From contig OY848931.1 in NCBI GenBank assembly GCA_963693285.1, positions 2,616,144-2,680,143 on the forward strand: 64,000 bases of DNA, written 5' to 3'. Below the pieces are notes generated by a model that did not search any database, had not been told where the DNA came from, and worked only from the letters and a program-made list of their open reading frames with translations. The DNA is from Xestospongia muta (lineage: Eukaryota > Porifera > Demospongiae > Haplosclerida > Petrosiidae). Below, one piece after another: positions 35,101 through 50,400 of this stretch (its first letter is position 1; each line of letters starts with the position of its first letter). The translations under genes and the position numbers were made by a program.

Positions 35101-38100
35101 TAGATAAACTTACTAAACTCTTTAGATCAGCTTATTTACGAAGTTTTCATAGTTATTTTATAATCTTTTTTAACTTTCAAAAAGCTCTAAACAGATTATT
35201 TTAAAGTTTTACCCTATTTAGACTACTTTATTAGTATATTTAAGAGAGATAAACTTACTAAACTCTTTAGATCAGCTTATTTAAGCAGTTTTTATAGTTA
35301 ATTTCTAATTTTTTTTAACTTTAAAAAATCTCTAAACAGTTTATTTTAGAGTTTTAACCTATTTAGGCTACTTTATTAGTATATATAAGAGAGATAATCT
35401 TACTAAACTCTTTAGATCAGATTTTTAAAGCAGTTTTCATAGTTAATTTGTTATCATTTTAATTTTCAAAAAGCTCTAAACAGTTTGTTTTAGAGTTTTA
35501 ACCTATTTAGACTACTTTATTAGTATATTTCAGGCAGATAAACTTACTAAACTCTTTAGATCAGCTTATTTAAGGAGTTTCATAGTTAATTTCTAATCTT
35601 TTTAACTTTTAAAAAGCTCCAAAAAGTTTATTTTAGAGTTTTAACCTATTTAAACTACTTTATTAGTATACTTAAGACAAATAAACTTACTAAACTCATT
35701 ACATCAGCTTATTTAAGCAGTTTTTATAGTTAATTTCTAATCTTTTTAAACTTTCAAAAAGCTCTAAACAGTTTATTTTAGAGTTTTAAACTATTTAGAC
35801 TACTTTATTAGTATATTTAAGACAGATAAAATTACTAAACTCATTAGATCAGCTTATTTAAGCAGTTTTCATAGTTAATTTCTAATCTTTTTTAACTTTC
35901 AAAAAGCTCTAAACAGTTTATTTTAGAGTTTTAACCTATTTAGACTACTTTATTAGTATATTTAAGACAGATAAATTTACTAAACGCATTAGATCAGCTT
36001 ATTTAAGCAGCTTTCATAGTTAATATGTAATCTTCTTTAACTTTCAAAAAGCTCTAAACAGTTAATTTTATTGTTTTGACCTATTTCATCTACTTTCTCG
36101 TAATATTTAAGATAGATAAACTTACTAAACTCTTTAGATCAGCTTATTTACGAAGTTTTCATAGTTATTTTATAATCTTTTTTAACTTTCAAAAAGCTCT
36201 AAACAGATTATTTTAAAGTTTTACCCTATTTAGACTACTTTATTAGTATATTTAAGAGAGATAAACTTACTAAACTCTTTAGATCAGCTTATTTAAGCAG
36301 TTTTTATAGTTAATTTCTAATTTTTTTTAACTTTAAAAAATCTCTAAACAGTTTATTTTAGAGTTTTAACCTATTTAGGCTACTTTATTAGTATATATAA
36401 GAGAGATAATCTTACTAAACTCTTTAGATCAGATTTTTAAAGCAGTTTTCATAGTTAATTTGTTATCATTTTAATTTTCAAAAAGCTCTAAACAGTTTGT
36501 TTTAGAGTTTTAACCTATTTAGACTACTTTGTTAGTATATTTCAGGCAGATAAACTTACTAAACTCTTTAGATCAGCTTATTTAAGGAGTTTCATAGTTA
36601 ATTTCTAATCTTTTTAACTTTTAAAAAGCTCCAAAAGTTTATTTTAGAGTTTTAACCTATTTAGACTACTTTATTAGTATATTTAAGACAGATAAACTTA
36701 CTAAACTGTCTAGATTAGCCTATTTAAGCAGTTTTCATAGTTAATTTCTAATCTTTTTTAACTTTTAAAAAGCTCTAAACAGTTTATTTTATAGTTTTAA
36801 ACTATTTATAATACTTTATTAGTATGTTTAAGACATATAAACTCACCAATTTCTTTAGATCAACCTATTTAAGCAGTTTTCATAGTTAATTTCTAAACTT
36901 TTTTAACTTTAAAAAGTTCTAAACAGTTTATTTTAAAGTTTTAACCTAGTTGGACTACTTTATTTGTATATTTAAGACAGATAAACTTACTAAACTTTTT
37001 AGATCTGCTTATTTAAGCAGTTTTCATAGTTAATTTTTAATCTTTTTTAACTTTCAAAAAGCTATTAACAGTTTATTTTAGAGTTTTAACCTATTTAGAC
37101 TACTTTATTAATATATTTAAGACAGATGAATTTACTAAACTCTTTAGATCACCTTATTTAAGCAGTTTTCATAGTTAATTTCTAATTTTTTTGACTATCA
37201 AAAAGCTCTAAACAGTTTATTTTAGAGTTTTAACCTATTTAGACTACTTTATTAGTATATATATCAGAGATAATCTTCCTAAACTCATTAGATCAGCTTA
37301 TTTAAGCAGTTTTCATAGTTAATTTCTAAACTTTTTTAACTTTCAAAAAGCTCTAAACAGTTTATTTTAGACTTTTAACCTATTTAGACTATTTTCTCAG
37401 TATTTATAAGACAAATAAACTTACTATACCTTTTAGATCAGCTTATTTAAGTAGTTTTCGTAGTTAATTTCTTATCATTTTTAACTTTCAAAAAGCTCTA
37501 AAGAGTATGTTTTAGAGTTTTAACCTATTTAGACTACTTTATTAGTATATTTCAGACAGATAAACTTACTAAACTTATTAGATCAGCTTAATTACGCAGT
37601 TTTCATAGTTATTTCTAATTTTTTTTACTTTAAAAAAGCTCTAAACAATTAATTTTAGAGTTTATAAACCTACTAAACTCATTAGATCAGCTTATTTAAG
37701 CAGTTTTCATAGTTAATTTCTAATCTTTTTTAACTTTCAAAAAGCTCTAAACAGTTTATTTTAGAGTTTTAACCTATTTAAACTACTTTATTAGTATACT
37801 TAAGACAAATAAACTTACTAAACTCATTACATCAGCTTATTTAAGCAGTTTTTATAGTTAATTTCTAATCTTTTTAAACTTTCAAAAAGCTCTAAACAGT
37901 TTATTTTAGAGTTTTAAACTATTTAGACTACTTTATTAGTATATTTAAGACAGATAAAATTACTAAACTCATTAGATCAGCTTATTTAAGCAGTTTTCAT
38001 AGTTAATTTCTAATCTTTTTTAACTTTCAAAAAGCTCTAAACAGTTTATTTTAGAGTTTTAACCTATTTAGACTACTTTATTAGTATATTTAAGACAGAT

Positions 38101-38460
38101 AAATTTAGTAAACTCATTAGATCAGCTTATTTAAGCAGCTTTCATAGTTAATATGTAATCTTCTTTAACTTTCAAAAAGCTCTAAACAGTTAATTTTATT
38201 GTTTTGACCTATTTCATCTACTTTCTCGTAATATTTAAGATAGATAAACTTACTAAACTCTTTAGATCAGCTTATTTACGAAGTTTTCATAGTTATTTTA
38301 TAATCTTTTTTAACTTTCAAAAAGCTCTAAACAATTTATTTTAGAGTTTTACCCTATTTAGACTACTTTATTAGTATAGTTAAAACAGATAAACTTACTA
38401 AACTCTTTAGATCAGCTTATTTAAGCAGTTTTCATAATTAATTTCTAATCCTTTTTAACT
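32176..38460 (-). repeat. 145-bp satellite, left block (about 43 units)
   Basis: The landmark aactttcaaaaagctctaaa occurs at 32176, 32322, 32467 and 32612, giving a period of 145-146 bp. Units diverge more here than in the right block. A long internal duplication is visible: 33781-34560 recurs at 37501-38280 (offset 3720), and about 32930-33640 recurs at about 36790-37500 (offset 3860). The two offsets differ by about one unit. A distinctive unit with ttctttaact recurs at 34441, 35021, 36033 and 38161. Called minus because the right block carries the reverse complement. No coding potential. Confidence 0.96.
38457..38460. other. Orientation switch in the satellite
   Basis: Left-block units end at ctaatcctttttaact. 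The next bases, gcttaaagaagctgatct, are the reverse-complement register. The four bases aact fit both registers, a possible microhomology at the join. Confidence 0.9.
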
Positions 38461-41400
38461 GCTTAAAGAAGCTGATCTAAAGAGTTTACTAGGTTTATAT
38501 GTTTTAAATATACTAATAAGGTAGTCTAAATAGGTTAAAACTCTAAAATAAACTGTTTAGAGCTTTTTGAAATATAAAAAAAATTAGAAATTAACTATGA
38601 AAACTGCTTAAATAAGCTGATCTAATGAGTTTAGTAAGTTTATCTGTCTTAAATAAACTAATAAAGTAGTCTAAATAGGTTAAAACTGTAAAATAATCTG
38701 TTTAGAGCTTTTTGAAAGTTAAAAAGATTAGAAATTAACTATGAAAACTGCTTAAATAAGCTGATCTAATGAGTTTAGCAAGTTTATCTGTCTTAAATAA
38801 ACTAATAAAGTAGTCTAAATAGGTTAAAACTCTAAAATAAACTGTTTAGAGCTTTTTGAAAGTTAAAAAAGATTAGAAATTAACTATGAAAACTGCTTAA
38901 ATAAGCTGATCTAATGAGTTTAGTAAGTTTATCTGTCTTAAATATACTAATAAAGTAGTCTAAATAGGCTAAAACTCTAATATATACTGTTTAGAGCTTT
39001 TTGAAAGTTAAAAAAGATTAGAAATTAACTATGAAAACTGCTTAAATAAGCTGATCTAATGAGTTTAGCAGGTTTATCTGTCTTAAATATACTAATAAAG
39101 TAGTCTAAATAGGTTAAAACTGTAAAATAATATGTTTAGAGCTTTTTGAAAGTTAAAAAAGATTAGCATTTAACAATGAAAACTGCTTAAATAAGCTGAT
39201 CTAATGAGTTTAGTAAGTTTATCTGTCTTAAATAAACTAATAAAGTAGTCTAAATAGGTAAAACTCTAATTTATAGTGTTTAGAGCTTTTTGAAAGTTAA
39301 AAAAGATTAGAAATTAACTATGAAAACTGCTTAAATAAGCTGATCTAAAGAGTTTAGTAAGTTCATCTGTCTTAAATATACTAATAAAGTAGTCTAAATA
39401 GGTTAAAACTCTAAAATAAACTGTTTAGAGCTTTTTGAAAGTTAAAAAAGATTAGAAATTAACTATGAAAACTGCTTAAATAAGCTGATCTAATGAGTTT
39501 AGTAAGTTTATCTGTCTTAAATAAACTAATAAAGTAGTCTAAATAGGTTAAAACTCTAAAATAAACTGTTTAGAGCTTTTTGAAAGTTAAAAAAGATTAG
39601 AAATTAACTATGAAAACTGCTTAAATAAGCTGATCTAAAGAGTTTAGTAAGTTTATCTCTCTTAAATAAACTAATAAAGTAGTCTAAATAGGTTAAAACT
39701 TTAAATAAACTGTTCAGAGCTTTTTGAAAGTTAAAAAAGATTAGAAATTAACTATGAAAACTGCTTAAATAAGCTGATCTAATGAGTTTAGCAAGTTTAT
39801 CTGTCTTAAATATACTAATAAAGTAGTCTAAATAGGTTAAAACTCTAAAATAAACTGTTTAGAGCTTTTTGAAAGTTAAAAAAGATTAGAAATTAACTAT
39901 GAAAACTGCTTAAATAAGCTGATCTAATGAGTTTAGGAAGTTTATCTGTCTTAAATATACTAATAAACTAGTCTAAATAGGTTAAGACTCTAAAATAAAC
40001 TGTTTAGAGCTTTTTGAAAGTTAAAAAGATTAGAAATTAACTATGAAAACTGCTTAAATAAGCTGATTTAATGAGTTTAGTAAGTTTATCTGTCTTATAT
40101 AAACTAATAAAGTAGTCTAAATAGGTTAAAATTATAAAATTAACTGTTTAGAGCTTTTTGAAAGTTAAAAAAGATTAGAAATTAACTATGAAATCTGCTT
40201 AAATAAGCTGATCTAACGAGTTTAGCAAGTATATCTGTCTTAAATATGCTAATAAAGTAGTGTAAATAGGTTAAAAGTGTAAAATAAACTGTTTAGAGCT
40301 TTTTGAAAGTTAAAAAAGATTAGCAATTAACAATGAAAACTGCTTAAATAAGCTGATCTAATGAGTTTAGTAAGTTTATCTGTCTTAAATAAACTAATAA
40401 AGTAGTCTAAATAGGTTAAAACTCTAAAATAAACTGTTTAGAGCTTTTTGAAAGTTAAAAAAGATTAGAAATTAACTATGAAAACTGCTTAAATAAGCTG
40501 ATCTAATGAGTTTAGTAAGTTTATCTGTCTTAAATATACTAATAAAGTAGTCTAAATAGGTTGAAACTCTAAAATAAACTGTTTAGAGCTTTTTGAAAGT
40601 TAAAAAAGATTAGAAATTAACTATGAAATCTGCTTAAATAAGCTGATCTAATGAGTTTAGTAAGTTTATCTGTCTTAAATATACTAATAAAGTAGTCTAA
40701 ATAGGTTAAAACTCTAAAATAAACTGTTTAGAGCTTTTTGAAAGTTAAAAAAGATTAGAAATTAACAATTAAAACTGCTTAAATAAGCTCATCTAATGAG
40801 TTTAGTAAGTTTATCTGTCTTAAATATACTAATAAAGTAGTCTAAATAGGTTAAAAGTCTAATATATACTGTTTAGAGCTTTTTGAAAGTTAAAAAGATT
40901 AGAAATTAACTATGAAAACTGCTTAAATAAGCTGATCTAAAGAGTTTAGGAAGTTTATCTGTCTTAAATATACTAATAAAGTAGTCTAAATAGGTTAAAA
41001 CTCTAATATATACTGTTTAGAGCTTTTTGAAAGTTAAAAAAGATTAGAAATTAACTATGAAAACTGCTTAAATAAGCTGATCTAATGAGTTTAGTAAGTT
41101 TATCTGTCTTAAATAAACTAATAAAGTAGTCTAAATAGGTTAAAACTCTAAAACAAACTATTTAGAACTTTTTGAAAGTTAAAAAAGATTAGAAATTAAC
41201 TATGAAAACTGCTTAAATAAGCTTATCTAATGAGTTTAGCAAGTTTATCTGTCTTAAATATACTAATAAAGTAGTCTAAATAGGTTAAAACTGTAAAATA
41301 ATCAGTTTAGAGCTTTTTGAAAGTTAAAAAAGATTAGAAATTAACTATGAAAACTGCTTAAATAAGCTGATCTAATGAGTTTAGCAAGTTTATCTGTCTT

Positions 41401-44400
41401 AAATATACTAATAAAGTAGTCTAAATAGGTTAAAACTCTAAAATAAACTGTTTAGAGCTTTTTGAAAGTTAAAAAAGATTAGAAATTAACATAAAATCTG
41501 CTTAAATAAGCTGATCTAATGAGTTTAGTAAGTTTATCTGTCTTAAATATACTAATAAAGTAGTCTAAATAGGTTAAAACTCTAAAATAAACTGTTTAGA
41601 GGTTTTTGAAAGTTAAAAAAGATTAGAAATTAACTATGAAAACTGCTTAAATAAGCTGATCTAATGAGTTTAGTAAGTTTATCTGTCTTAAATATACTAA
41701 TAAAGTAGTCTAAATAGGTTAAAACTCTAATTTAGAGTGTTTAGAGCTTTTTGAAAGTTAAAAAAGATTAGAAATTAACTATGAAAACTGCTTAAAAAAG
41801 CTGATTTAATGAGTTTAGTTAGTTTATTGTCTTAAATATACTAATAAAGTAGTCTAAATAGGTTAAAACTCTAAAATAAACTGTTTAGAGGTTTTTGAAA
41901 GTTAAAAAAGATTAGAAATTAACTATGAAAACTGCTTAAATAAGCTGATCTAATGAGTTTAGTAAGTTTATCTGTCTTAAATATACTAATAAAGTAGTCT
42001 AAATAGGTTAAAACTCTAAAATAAACTGTTTAGAGCTTTTTGAAAGTTAAAAAAGATTGAAATTAACTATGAAAACTGCTTAAATAAGTTGATCTAATGA
42101 GTTTAGTAAGTTTATCTGTCTTAAATAAACTAATAAAGTAGTCTAAATAGGTTAAAACTCTAAAATAAACTGTTTAGAGCTTTTTGAAAGTTAAAAAAGA
42201 TTGAAATTAACTATGAAAACTGCTTAAATAAGTTGATCTAATGAGTTTAGTAAGTTTATCTGTCTTAAATAAACTAATAAAGTAGTCTAAATAGGTTAAA
42301 ACTCTAAAATAAACTGTTTAGAGCTTTTTGAAAGTTAAAAAAGATTAGAAATTAACTATGAAAACTGCTTAAATAAGCTGATCTAAAGAGTTTAGTAGGT
42401 TTATATGTCTTAAATAAACTAATAAAGTAGTCTAAATAGGTTAAAACTCTAAAATAAACTTTTTAGAGGTTTTTGAAATATAAAAAAATTAGAAATTAAC
42501 TATAAAAACTCCTTAACTAAACTGATCTATTGAGTTTAGTAAGTTTATCTGTCTTAAGTAAACTAATAAAGTAATCAAAATAGGTTAAAACTCTAAAATA
42601 AACTGTTTAGAGCTTTTTGAAATATAAAAAAAATTAGAAATTAACTATGAAAACTGCTTACATAAGCTGATCTAATGAGATTAGTAAGTTTATCTGTCTT
42701 AAATAAAGTAATAAAGTAGTCTAAATAGGTTAAAACTCTAAAGTAAACTGTTTAGAGCTTTTTGAAAGTTAAAAAAGATTAGAAATTAACTATGAAAACT
42801 GCTTAAATAAGCTGATCTAAAGAGTTTAGTAAGTTTATCCGTCTTAAATATACTAAAAAAGTAGTCTAAAGAGGTTAAAACTCTAAAATAAACTGTTTAG
42901 AGCTTTTTGAAAGTTAAAAAAGATTAGAAATTAACATAAAATCTGCTTAAATAAGCTGATCTAATGAGTTTAGTAAGTTTATCTGTCTTAAATATACTAA
43001 TAAAGTAGTCTAAATAGGTTAAAACTCTAAAATAAACTGTTTAGAGGTTTTTGAAAGTTAAAAAAGATTAGAAATTAACTATGAAAACTGCTTAAATAAG
43101 CTGATCTAATGAGTTTAGTAAGTTTATCTGTCTTAAATATACTAATAAAGTAGTCTAAATAGGTTAAAACTCTAATTTAGAGTGTTTAGAGCTTTTTGAA
43201 AGTTAAAAAAGATTAGAAATTAACTATGAAAACTGCTTAAAAAAGCTGATTTAATGAGTTTAGTTAGTTTATTGTCTTAAATATACTAATAAAGTAGTCT
43301 AAATAGGTTAAAACTCTAAAATAAACTGTTTAGAGGTTTTTGAAAGTTAAAAAAGATTAGAAATTAACTATGAAAACTGCTTAAATAAGCTGATCTAATG
43401 AGTTTAGTAAGTTTATCTGTCTTAAATATACTAATAAAGTAGTCTAAATAGGTTAAAACTCTAAAATAAACTGTTTAGAGCTTTTTGAAAGTTAAAAAAG
43501 ATTGAAATTAACTATGAAAACTGCTTAAATAAGTTGATCTAATGAGTTTAGTAAGTTTATCTGTCTTAAATAAACTAATAAAGTAGTCTAAATAGGTTAA
43601 AACTCTAAAATAAACTGTTTAGAGCTTTTTGAAAGTTAAAAAAGATTGAAATTAACTATGAAAACTGCTTAAATAAGTTGATCTAATGAGTTTAGTAAGT
43701 TTATCTGTCTTAAATAAACTAATAAAGTAGTCTAAATAGGTTAAAACTCTAAAATAAACTGTTTAGAGCTTTTTGAAAGTTAAAAAAGATTAGAAATTAA
43801 CTATGAAAACTGCTTAAATAAGCTGATCTAAAGAGTTTAGTAGGTTTATATGTCTTAAATAAACTAATAAAGTAGTCTAAATAGGTTAAAACTCTAAAAT
43901 AAACTTTTTAGAGGTTTTTGAAATATAAAAAAATTAGAAATTAACTATAAAAACTCCTTAACTAAACTGATCTATTGAGTTTAGTAAGTTTATCTGTCTT
44001 AAGTAAACTAATAAAGTAATCAAAATAGGTTAAAACTCTAAAATAAACTGTTTAGAGCTTTTTGAAATATAAAAAAAATTAGAAATTAACTATGAAAACT
44101 GCTTACATAAGCTGATCTAATGAGATTAGTAAGTTTATCTGTCTTAAATAAAGTAATAAAGTAGTCTAAATAGGTTAAAACTCTAAAGTAAACTGTTTAG
44201 AGCTTTTTGAAAGTTAAAAAAGATTAGAAATTAACTATGAAAACTGCTTAAATAAGCTGATCTAAAGAGTTTAGTAAGTTTATCCGTCTTAAATATACTA
44301 AAAAAGTAGTCTAAAGAGGTTAAAACTCTAAAATAAACTGTTTAGAGCTTTTTGAAAGTTAAAAAAGATTAGAAATTAACTATGAAAACTGCTTAAATAA

Positions 44401-47400
44401 GCTGATCTAAAGAGTTTAGTAAGTTTATCTGTCTTAAATATACTAATAAAGTAGTCTAAATAGGTTAAAACTGTAAAATAATCTGTTTAGAGCTTTTTAA
44501 ATGTTAAAAAAGATTAGAAATTAACTATGAAAACTGCTTAAATAAGCTGATCTAATGAGTTTAGTAAGTTTATCTGTCTTAAATATACTAATAAAGTAGT
44601 CTAAATAGGTTAAAACTCTAAAATAAACTGTTTAGAGCTTTTTGAAAGTTAAAAAAGATTAGAAATTAACTATGAAAACTGCTTAAATAAGCTGATCTAA
44701 TGAGTTTAGTAAGTTTATCTGTCTTAAATATACTAATAAAGTAGTCTAAATAGGTTAAAACTCTAATTTATAGTGTTTAGAGCTTTTTGAAAGTTAAAAA
44801 AGATTAGAAATTAACTATGAAAACTGCTTAAAAAAGCTGATCTAATGAGTTTAGTTAGTTTATTGTCTTAAATATACTAATAAAGTAGTCTAAATAGGTT
44901 AAAACTCTAAAATAAACTGTTTAGAGGTTTTTGAAAGTTAAAAAAGATTAGAAATTAACTATGAAAACTGCTTAAATAAGCTGATCTAATGAGTTTAGTA
45001 AGTTTATCTGTCTTAAATATACTAATAAAGTAGTCTAAATAGGTTAAAACTGTAAAATAATCTGTTTACAGCTTTTTGAAAGTTAAAAAAGATTAGAAAT
45101 TAACTATGAAAACTGCTTAAATAAGCTGATCTAAAGAGTTTAGTAAGTTTATCTGTCTTAAATAAACTAATAAAGTAGTCTAAATAGGTTAAAACTCTAA
45201 AATAAACTGTTTAGAGCTTTTTGAAAGTTAAAAAAGATTGAAATTAACTATGAAAACTGCTTAAATAAGTTGATCTAATGAGTTTAGTAAGTTTATCTGT
45301 CTTAAATAAACTAATAAAGTAGTCTAAATAGGTTAAAACTCTAAAATAAACTGTTTAGAGCTTTTTGAAAGTTAAAAAAGATTAGAAATTAACTATGAAA
45401 ACTACTTAAATAAGCTGATCTAATGAGCTTAGCAAGTTTATATGTCTTAAATATACTAATAAAGTAGTCTAAATAGGTTAAAACTCTAAAATAAACTGTT
45501 TAGAGCTTTTTGAAAGTTAAAAAAGATTAGAAATTAACTATGAAAACTGCTTAAATAAGCTGATCTAAAGAGTTTAGTAGGTTTATATGTCTTAAATAAA
45601 CTAATAAAGTAGTCTAAATAGGTTAAAACTCTAAAATAAACTTTTTAGAGGTTTTTGAAATATAAAAAAAATTAGAAATTAACTATGAAAACTGCTTACA
45701 TAAGCTGATCTAATGAGATTAGTAAGTTTATCTGTCTTAAATAAAGTAATAAAGTAGTCTAAATAGGTTAAAACTCTAAAGTAAACTGTTTAGAGCTTTT
45801 TGAAAGTTAAAAAAGATTAGAAATTAACTATGAAAACTGCTTAAATAAGCTGATCTAATGAGTTTAGTAAGTTTATCTGTCTTAAATATACTAATAAAGT
45901 AGTCTAAATAGGTTAAAACTCTAATTTATAGTGTTTAGACCTTTTTGAAAGTTAAAAAAGATTAGAAATTAACTATGAAAACTGCTTAAATAAGCTGATC
46001 TAAAGAGTTTAGTAAGTTTATCTGTCTTAAATATACTAATAAAGTAGTCTAAATAGGTTAAAACTCTAAAATAAAATTTTTAGAGCTTTTTGAAATATAA
46101 ACAAAAATTAAAAATTAACTATGAAAACTGCTTAAATAAGCTGATATAATGAGTTTAGTAAGTTTATCTGTCTTAAATAAACTAATAAAGTAGTCTAAAT
46201 AGGTTAAAACTCTAAAATAAACTGTGTAGAGCTTTTTGAAAGTTAAAAAAGATTAGCGATTAACAATGAAAACTGCTTAAATAAGCTGTTCTAATGAGTT
46301 TAGTAAGTTTATATGTCTTAAATATACTAATAAAGTAGTCTAAATAGGTTAAAACTCTAAAATAAACTGTTTAGAGCTTTTCGAAATATAAAAAAAATTA
46401 GAAATTAACTATGAAAACTGCTTAAATAAGCTGATCTAATGAGTTTAGTAAGTTTATCTGTCTTAAATAAACTAATAAAGTAGTCTAAATAGGTTAAAAC
46501 TCTAAAATAAACTGTTTAGAGCTTTTTGAAAGTTAAAAAAGATTAGAAATTAACTATGAAAACTGCTTAAATAAGCTGATCTAAAGAGTTTAGTAGGTTT
46601 ATATGTCTTAAATAAACTAATAAAGTAGTCTAAATAGGTTAAAAATCGAAAATAATCTGTTTAGAGGTTTTTAAAATATAAAAAAAATTAGAAATTAACT
46701 ATGTAAACTGTTTAAATAAACTGATCTATTGAGTTTAGTAAGTTTATTTGTCTTAAGTAAACTAATAAAGTAGTCTAAATAGGTTAAAACTCTAAAATAA
46801 ACTGTTTAGAGCTTTTTGAAATATAAAAAAAATTAGAAATTAACTATGAAAACTGCTTAAATAAGCTGATCTAATGAGATTAGTAAGTTTATCTGTCTTA
46901 AATAAAGTAATAAAGTAGTCTAAATAGGTTAAAACTCTAAAGTAAACTGTTTAGAGCTTTTTGAAAGTTAAAAAAGATTAGAAATTAACTATGAAAACTG
47001 CTTAAATAAGCTGATCTAATGAGTTTAGTAAGTTTATCTGTCTTAAATATACTAATAAAGTAGTCTAAATAGGTTAAAACTCTAATTTATAGTGTTTAGA
47101 CCTTTTTGAAAGTAAAAAAGATTAGAAATTAACTATGAAAACTGCTTAAATAAGCTGATCTAAAGAGTTTAGTAAGTTTATCTGTCTTAAATATACTAAT
47201 AAAGTAGTCTAAATAGGTTAAAACTCTAAAATAAAATTTTTAGAGCTTTTTGAAATATAAACAAAAATTAAAAATTAACTATGAAAACTGCTTAAATAAG
47301 CTGATATAATGAGTTTAGTAAGTTTATCTGTCTTAAATAAACTAATAAAGTAGTCTAAATAGGTTAAAACTCTAAAATAAACTGTGTAGAGCTTTTTGAA

Positions 47401-50400
47401 AGTTAAAAAAGATTAGCAATTAACAATGAAAACTGCTTAAATAAGCTGATCTAATGAGTTTAGTTAGTTTATATGTCTTAAATATACTAATAAAGTAGTC
47501 TAAATAGGTTAAAACTCTAAAATAAACTGTTTAGAGCTTTTCGAAATATAAAAAAAATTAGAAATTAACTATGAAAACTGCTTAAATAAGCTGATCTAAT
47601 GAGTTTAGTAAGTTTATCTGTCTTAAATAAACTAATAAAGTAGTCTAAATAGGTTAAAACTCTAAAATAAACTGTTTAGAGCTTTTTGAAAGTTAAAAAA
47701 GATTAGAAATTAACTATGAAAACTGCTTAAATAAGCTGATCTAAAGAGTTTAGTAGGTTTATATGTCTTAAATAAACTAATAAAGTAGTCTAAATAGGTT
47801 AAAAATCGACAATAATCTGTTTAGAGGTTTTTAAAATATAAAAAAAATTAGAAATTAACTATGTAAACTGTTTAAATAAACTGATCTATTGAGTTTAGTA
47901 AGTTTATTTGTCTTAAGTAAACTAATAAAGTAGTCTAAATAGGTTAAAACTCTAAAATAAACTGTTTAGAGCTTTTTGAAAGTTAAAAAGATTAGAAATT
48001 AACTATGAAAACTGCTTAAATAAGCTGATCTAAAGAGTTTAGTAAGTTTATCTGTCTTAAAATAAATAATAAAGTAGTCTAAAGAGGTTAAAACACTAAA
48101 ATAACTGTTTAGAGCTTTTTGAAAGTTAAAAAAGATTAGAAATTAACTATGAAAACTGCTTAAATAAGTTGATCTAATGAGTTTAGTAAGTTTATCTGTC
48201 TTAAATATACTAATAAAGTAGTCTAAATAGGTTAAAACTCTAATTTATAGTGTTTAGAGCTTTTTGAAAGTTAAAAAAGATTAGCAATTAACTCTGAAAA
48301 CTGCTTAAATAAACTGATATAAAGAGTTTAGTATGTTTATCTGTCTTAAATATTCTAATAAAGTAGTCTAAATAGGTTAAAACTCTAAAATTAACTATTT
48401 AGACCTTTTTGAAAGTTAAAAAAGATTAGAAATTAACTATGAAAACTGCTTAAATAAGCTGATCTAAAGAGTTTAGTAAGTTTATCTGTCTTAAAATAAC
48501 TAATAAAGTAGTCTAAATAGGTTAAAACTCTAAAATAAACTGTTTAGAGCTTTTTGAAAGTTAAAAAAGATTAGAAATTAACTATGAAAACTGCTTAAAT
48601 AAGCTGATCTAATGAGTTTAGTAAGTTTATCTGTCTTAAATAAACTAATAAAGTAGTCTAAATAGGTTAAAACTCTAATTTATAGTGTTTAGAGCTTTTT
48701 GAAAGTTAAAAAAGATTAGCAATTAACTATGAAAACTGCTTAAATAAGCTGATCTAAGGTGGTTTTGTATGTTTATCTTTCTTAAATATACTAATAAAGT
48801 AGTCTAAATAGGTTAAAACTCTAAAATTAACTATTTAGAGCTTTTTGAAAGTTAAAAAAGATTAGAAATTAACTATGAAAACTGCTTAAATAAGCTGATC
48901 TAAAGAGTTTAGTAAGTTTATCTGTCTTAAATATACTAATAAAGTAGTCTAAAGAGGTTAAAACTCTAAAATAAACTGTTTAGAGCTTTTTGAAAGTTAA
49001 AAAAGATTAGAAATTAACTATGAAAACTGCTTAAATAAGCTGATCTAAAGAGTTTAGTAAGTTTATCTGTCTTAAATATACTAATAAAGTAGTCTAAATA
49101 GGTTAAAACTGTAAAATAATCTGTTTAGAGCTTTTTAAAAGTTAAAAAAGATTAGAAATTAACTATGAAAACTGCTTAAATAAGCTGATCTAATGGGTTA
49201 GTAAGATTATCTGTCTTAAATATACTAATAAAGTAGTCTAAATAGGTTAAAACTCTAATTTATAGTGTTTAGAGCTTTTTGAAAGTTAAAAAAGATTAGA
49301 AATTAACTATGAAAACTGCTTAAATAAGCTGATCTAATGAGTTTAGTAAGTTTATCTGTCTTAAATAAACTAATAAAGTAGTCTAAATATGTTAAAACTG
49401 TAAAATAATATGTTTACAGCTTTTTGAAAGTTAAAAAAGATTAGAAATTAACTATGAAAACTCCTTAAATAAGCTGATCTAATGAGTTTAGTAAGTTTAT
49501 CTGTCTTAAATAAACTAATAAAGTAGTCTAAATAGGTTAAAACTCTAAAATAAACTGTTTAGAGCTTTTTGAAAGTTAAAAAAGATTAGCAATTAACTAT
49601 GAAAACTGCTTAAATAAGCTGATCTAAAGAGTTTAGTAAGTTTATCTGTCTTAAATATACTAATAAAGTAGTCTAAATAGGTTAAAACTCTAAAATAAAC
49701 TGTTTAGAGCTTTTTAAAAGTTAAAAAAGATTAGAAATTAACTATGAAAACTGCTTAAATAAGCTGATCTAAAGAGTTTAGTTGTTTTATCTGTCTTAAA
49801 TATACTAATAAAGTATTCTAAATAGGTTAAAACTCTAAAATTAACTATTTAGAGCTTTTTGAAAGTTAAAAAATATTAGAAATTAACTATGAAAACTGCT
49901 TAAATAAGCTGATCTAATGAGTTTAGAAAGTTTATCTGTCTTAAATATACTAATAAAGTAGTCTAAATAGGTTAAAACTGTAAAATAATCTGTTTACAGC
50001 TTTTTGAAAGTTAAAAAATATTAGAAATTAACTATGAAAACTGCTTAAATAAGCTGATCTAATGAGATTAGTAAGTTTACATGTCTTAAATAAACTAATA
50101 AATTAGTCTAAATAGGTTAAAACTCTAAAATAAACTGTTTACAGCTTTTTGAAAGTTAAAAAAGATTAGAAATTAACTATGAAAACTGCTTAAATAAGCT
50201 GATCTAATGAGGTTAGTAAGTTTATCTGTCTTAAATAAACTAATAAAGTAGTCAAAATAGGTTAAAACTCTAAAATAAACTGTTTAGAGCTTTTTGAAAG
50301 TTAAAAACGATTAGAAATTAACTATGAAAACTGCTTAAATAAGCTGATCTAATGAGTTTAGTAAGTTTATTTGTCTTAAATATACTAATAAAGTAGTCTA

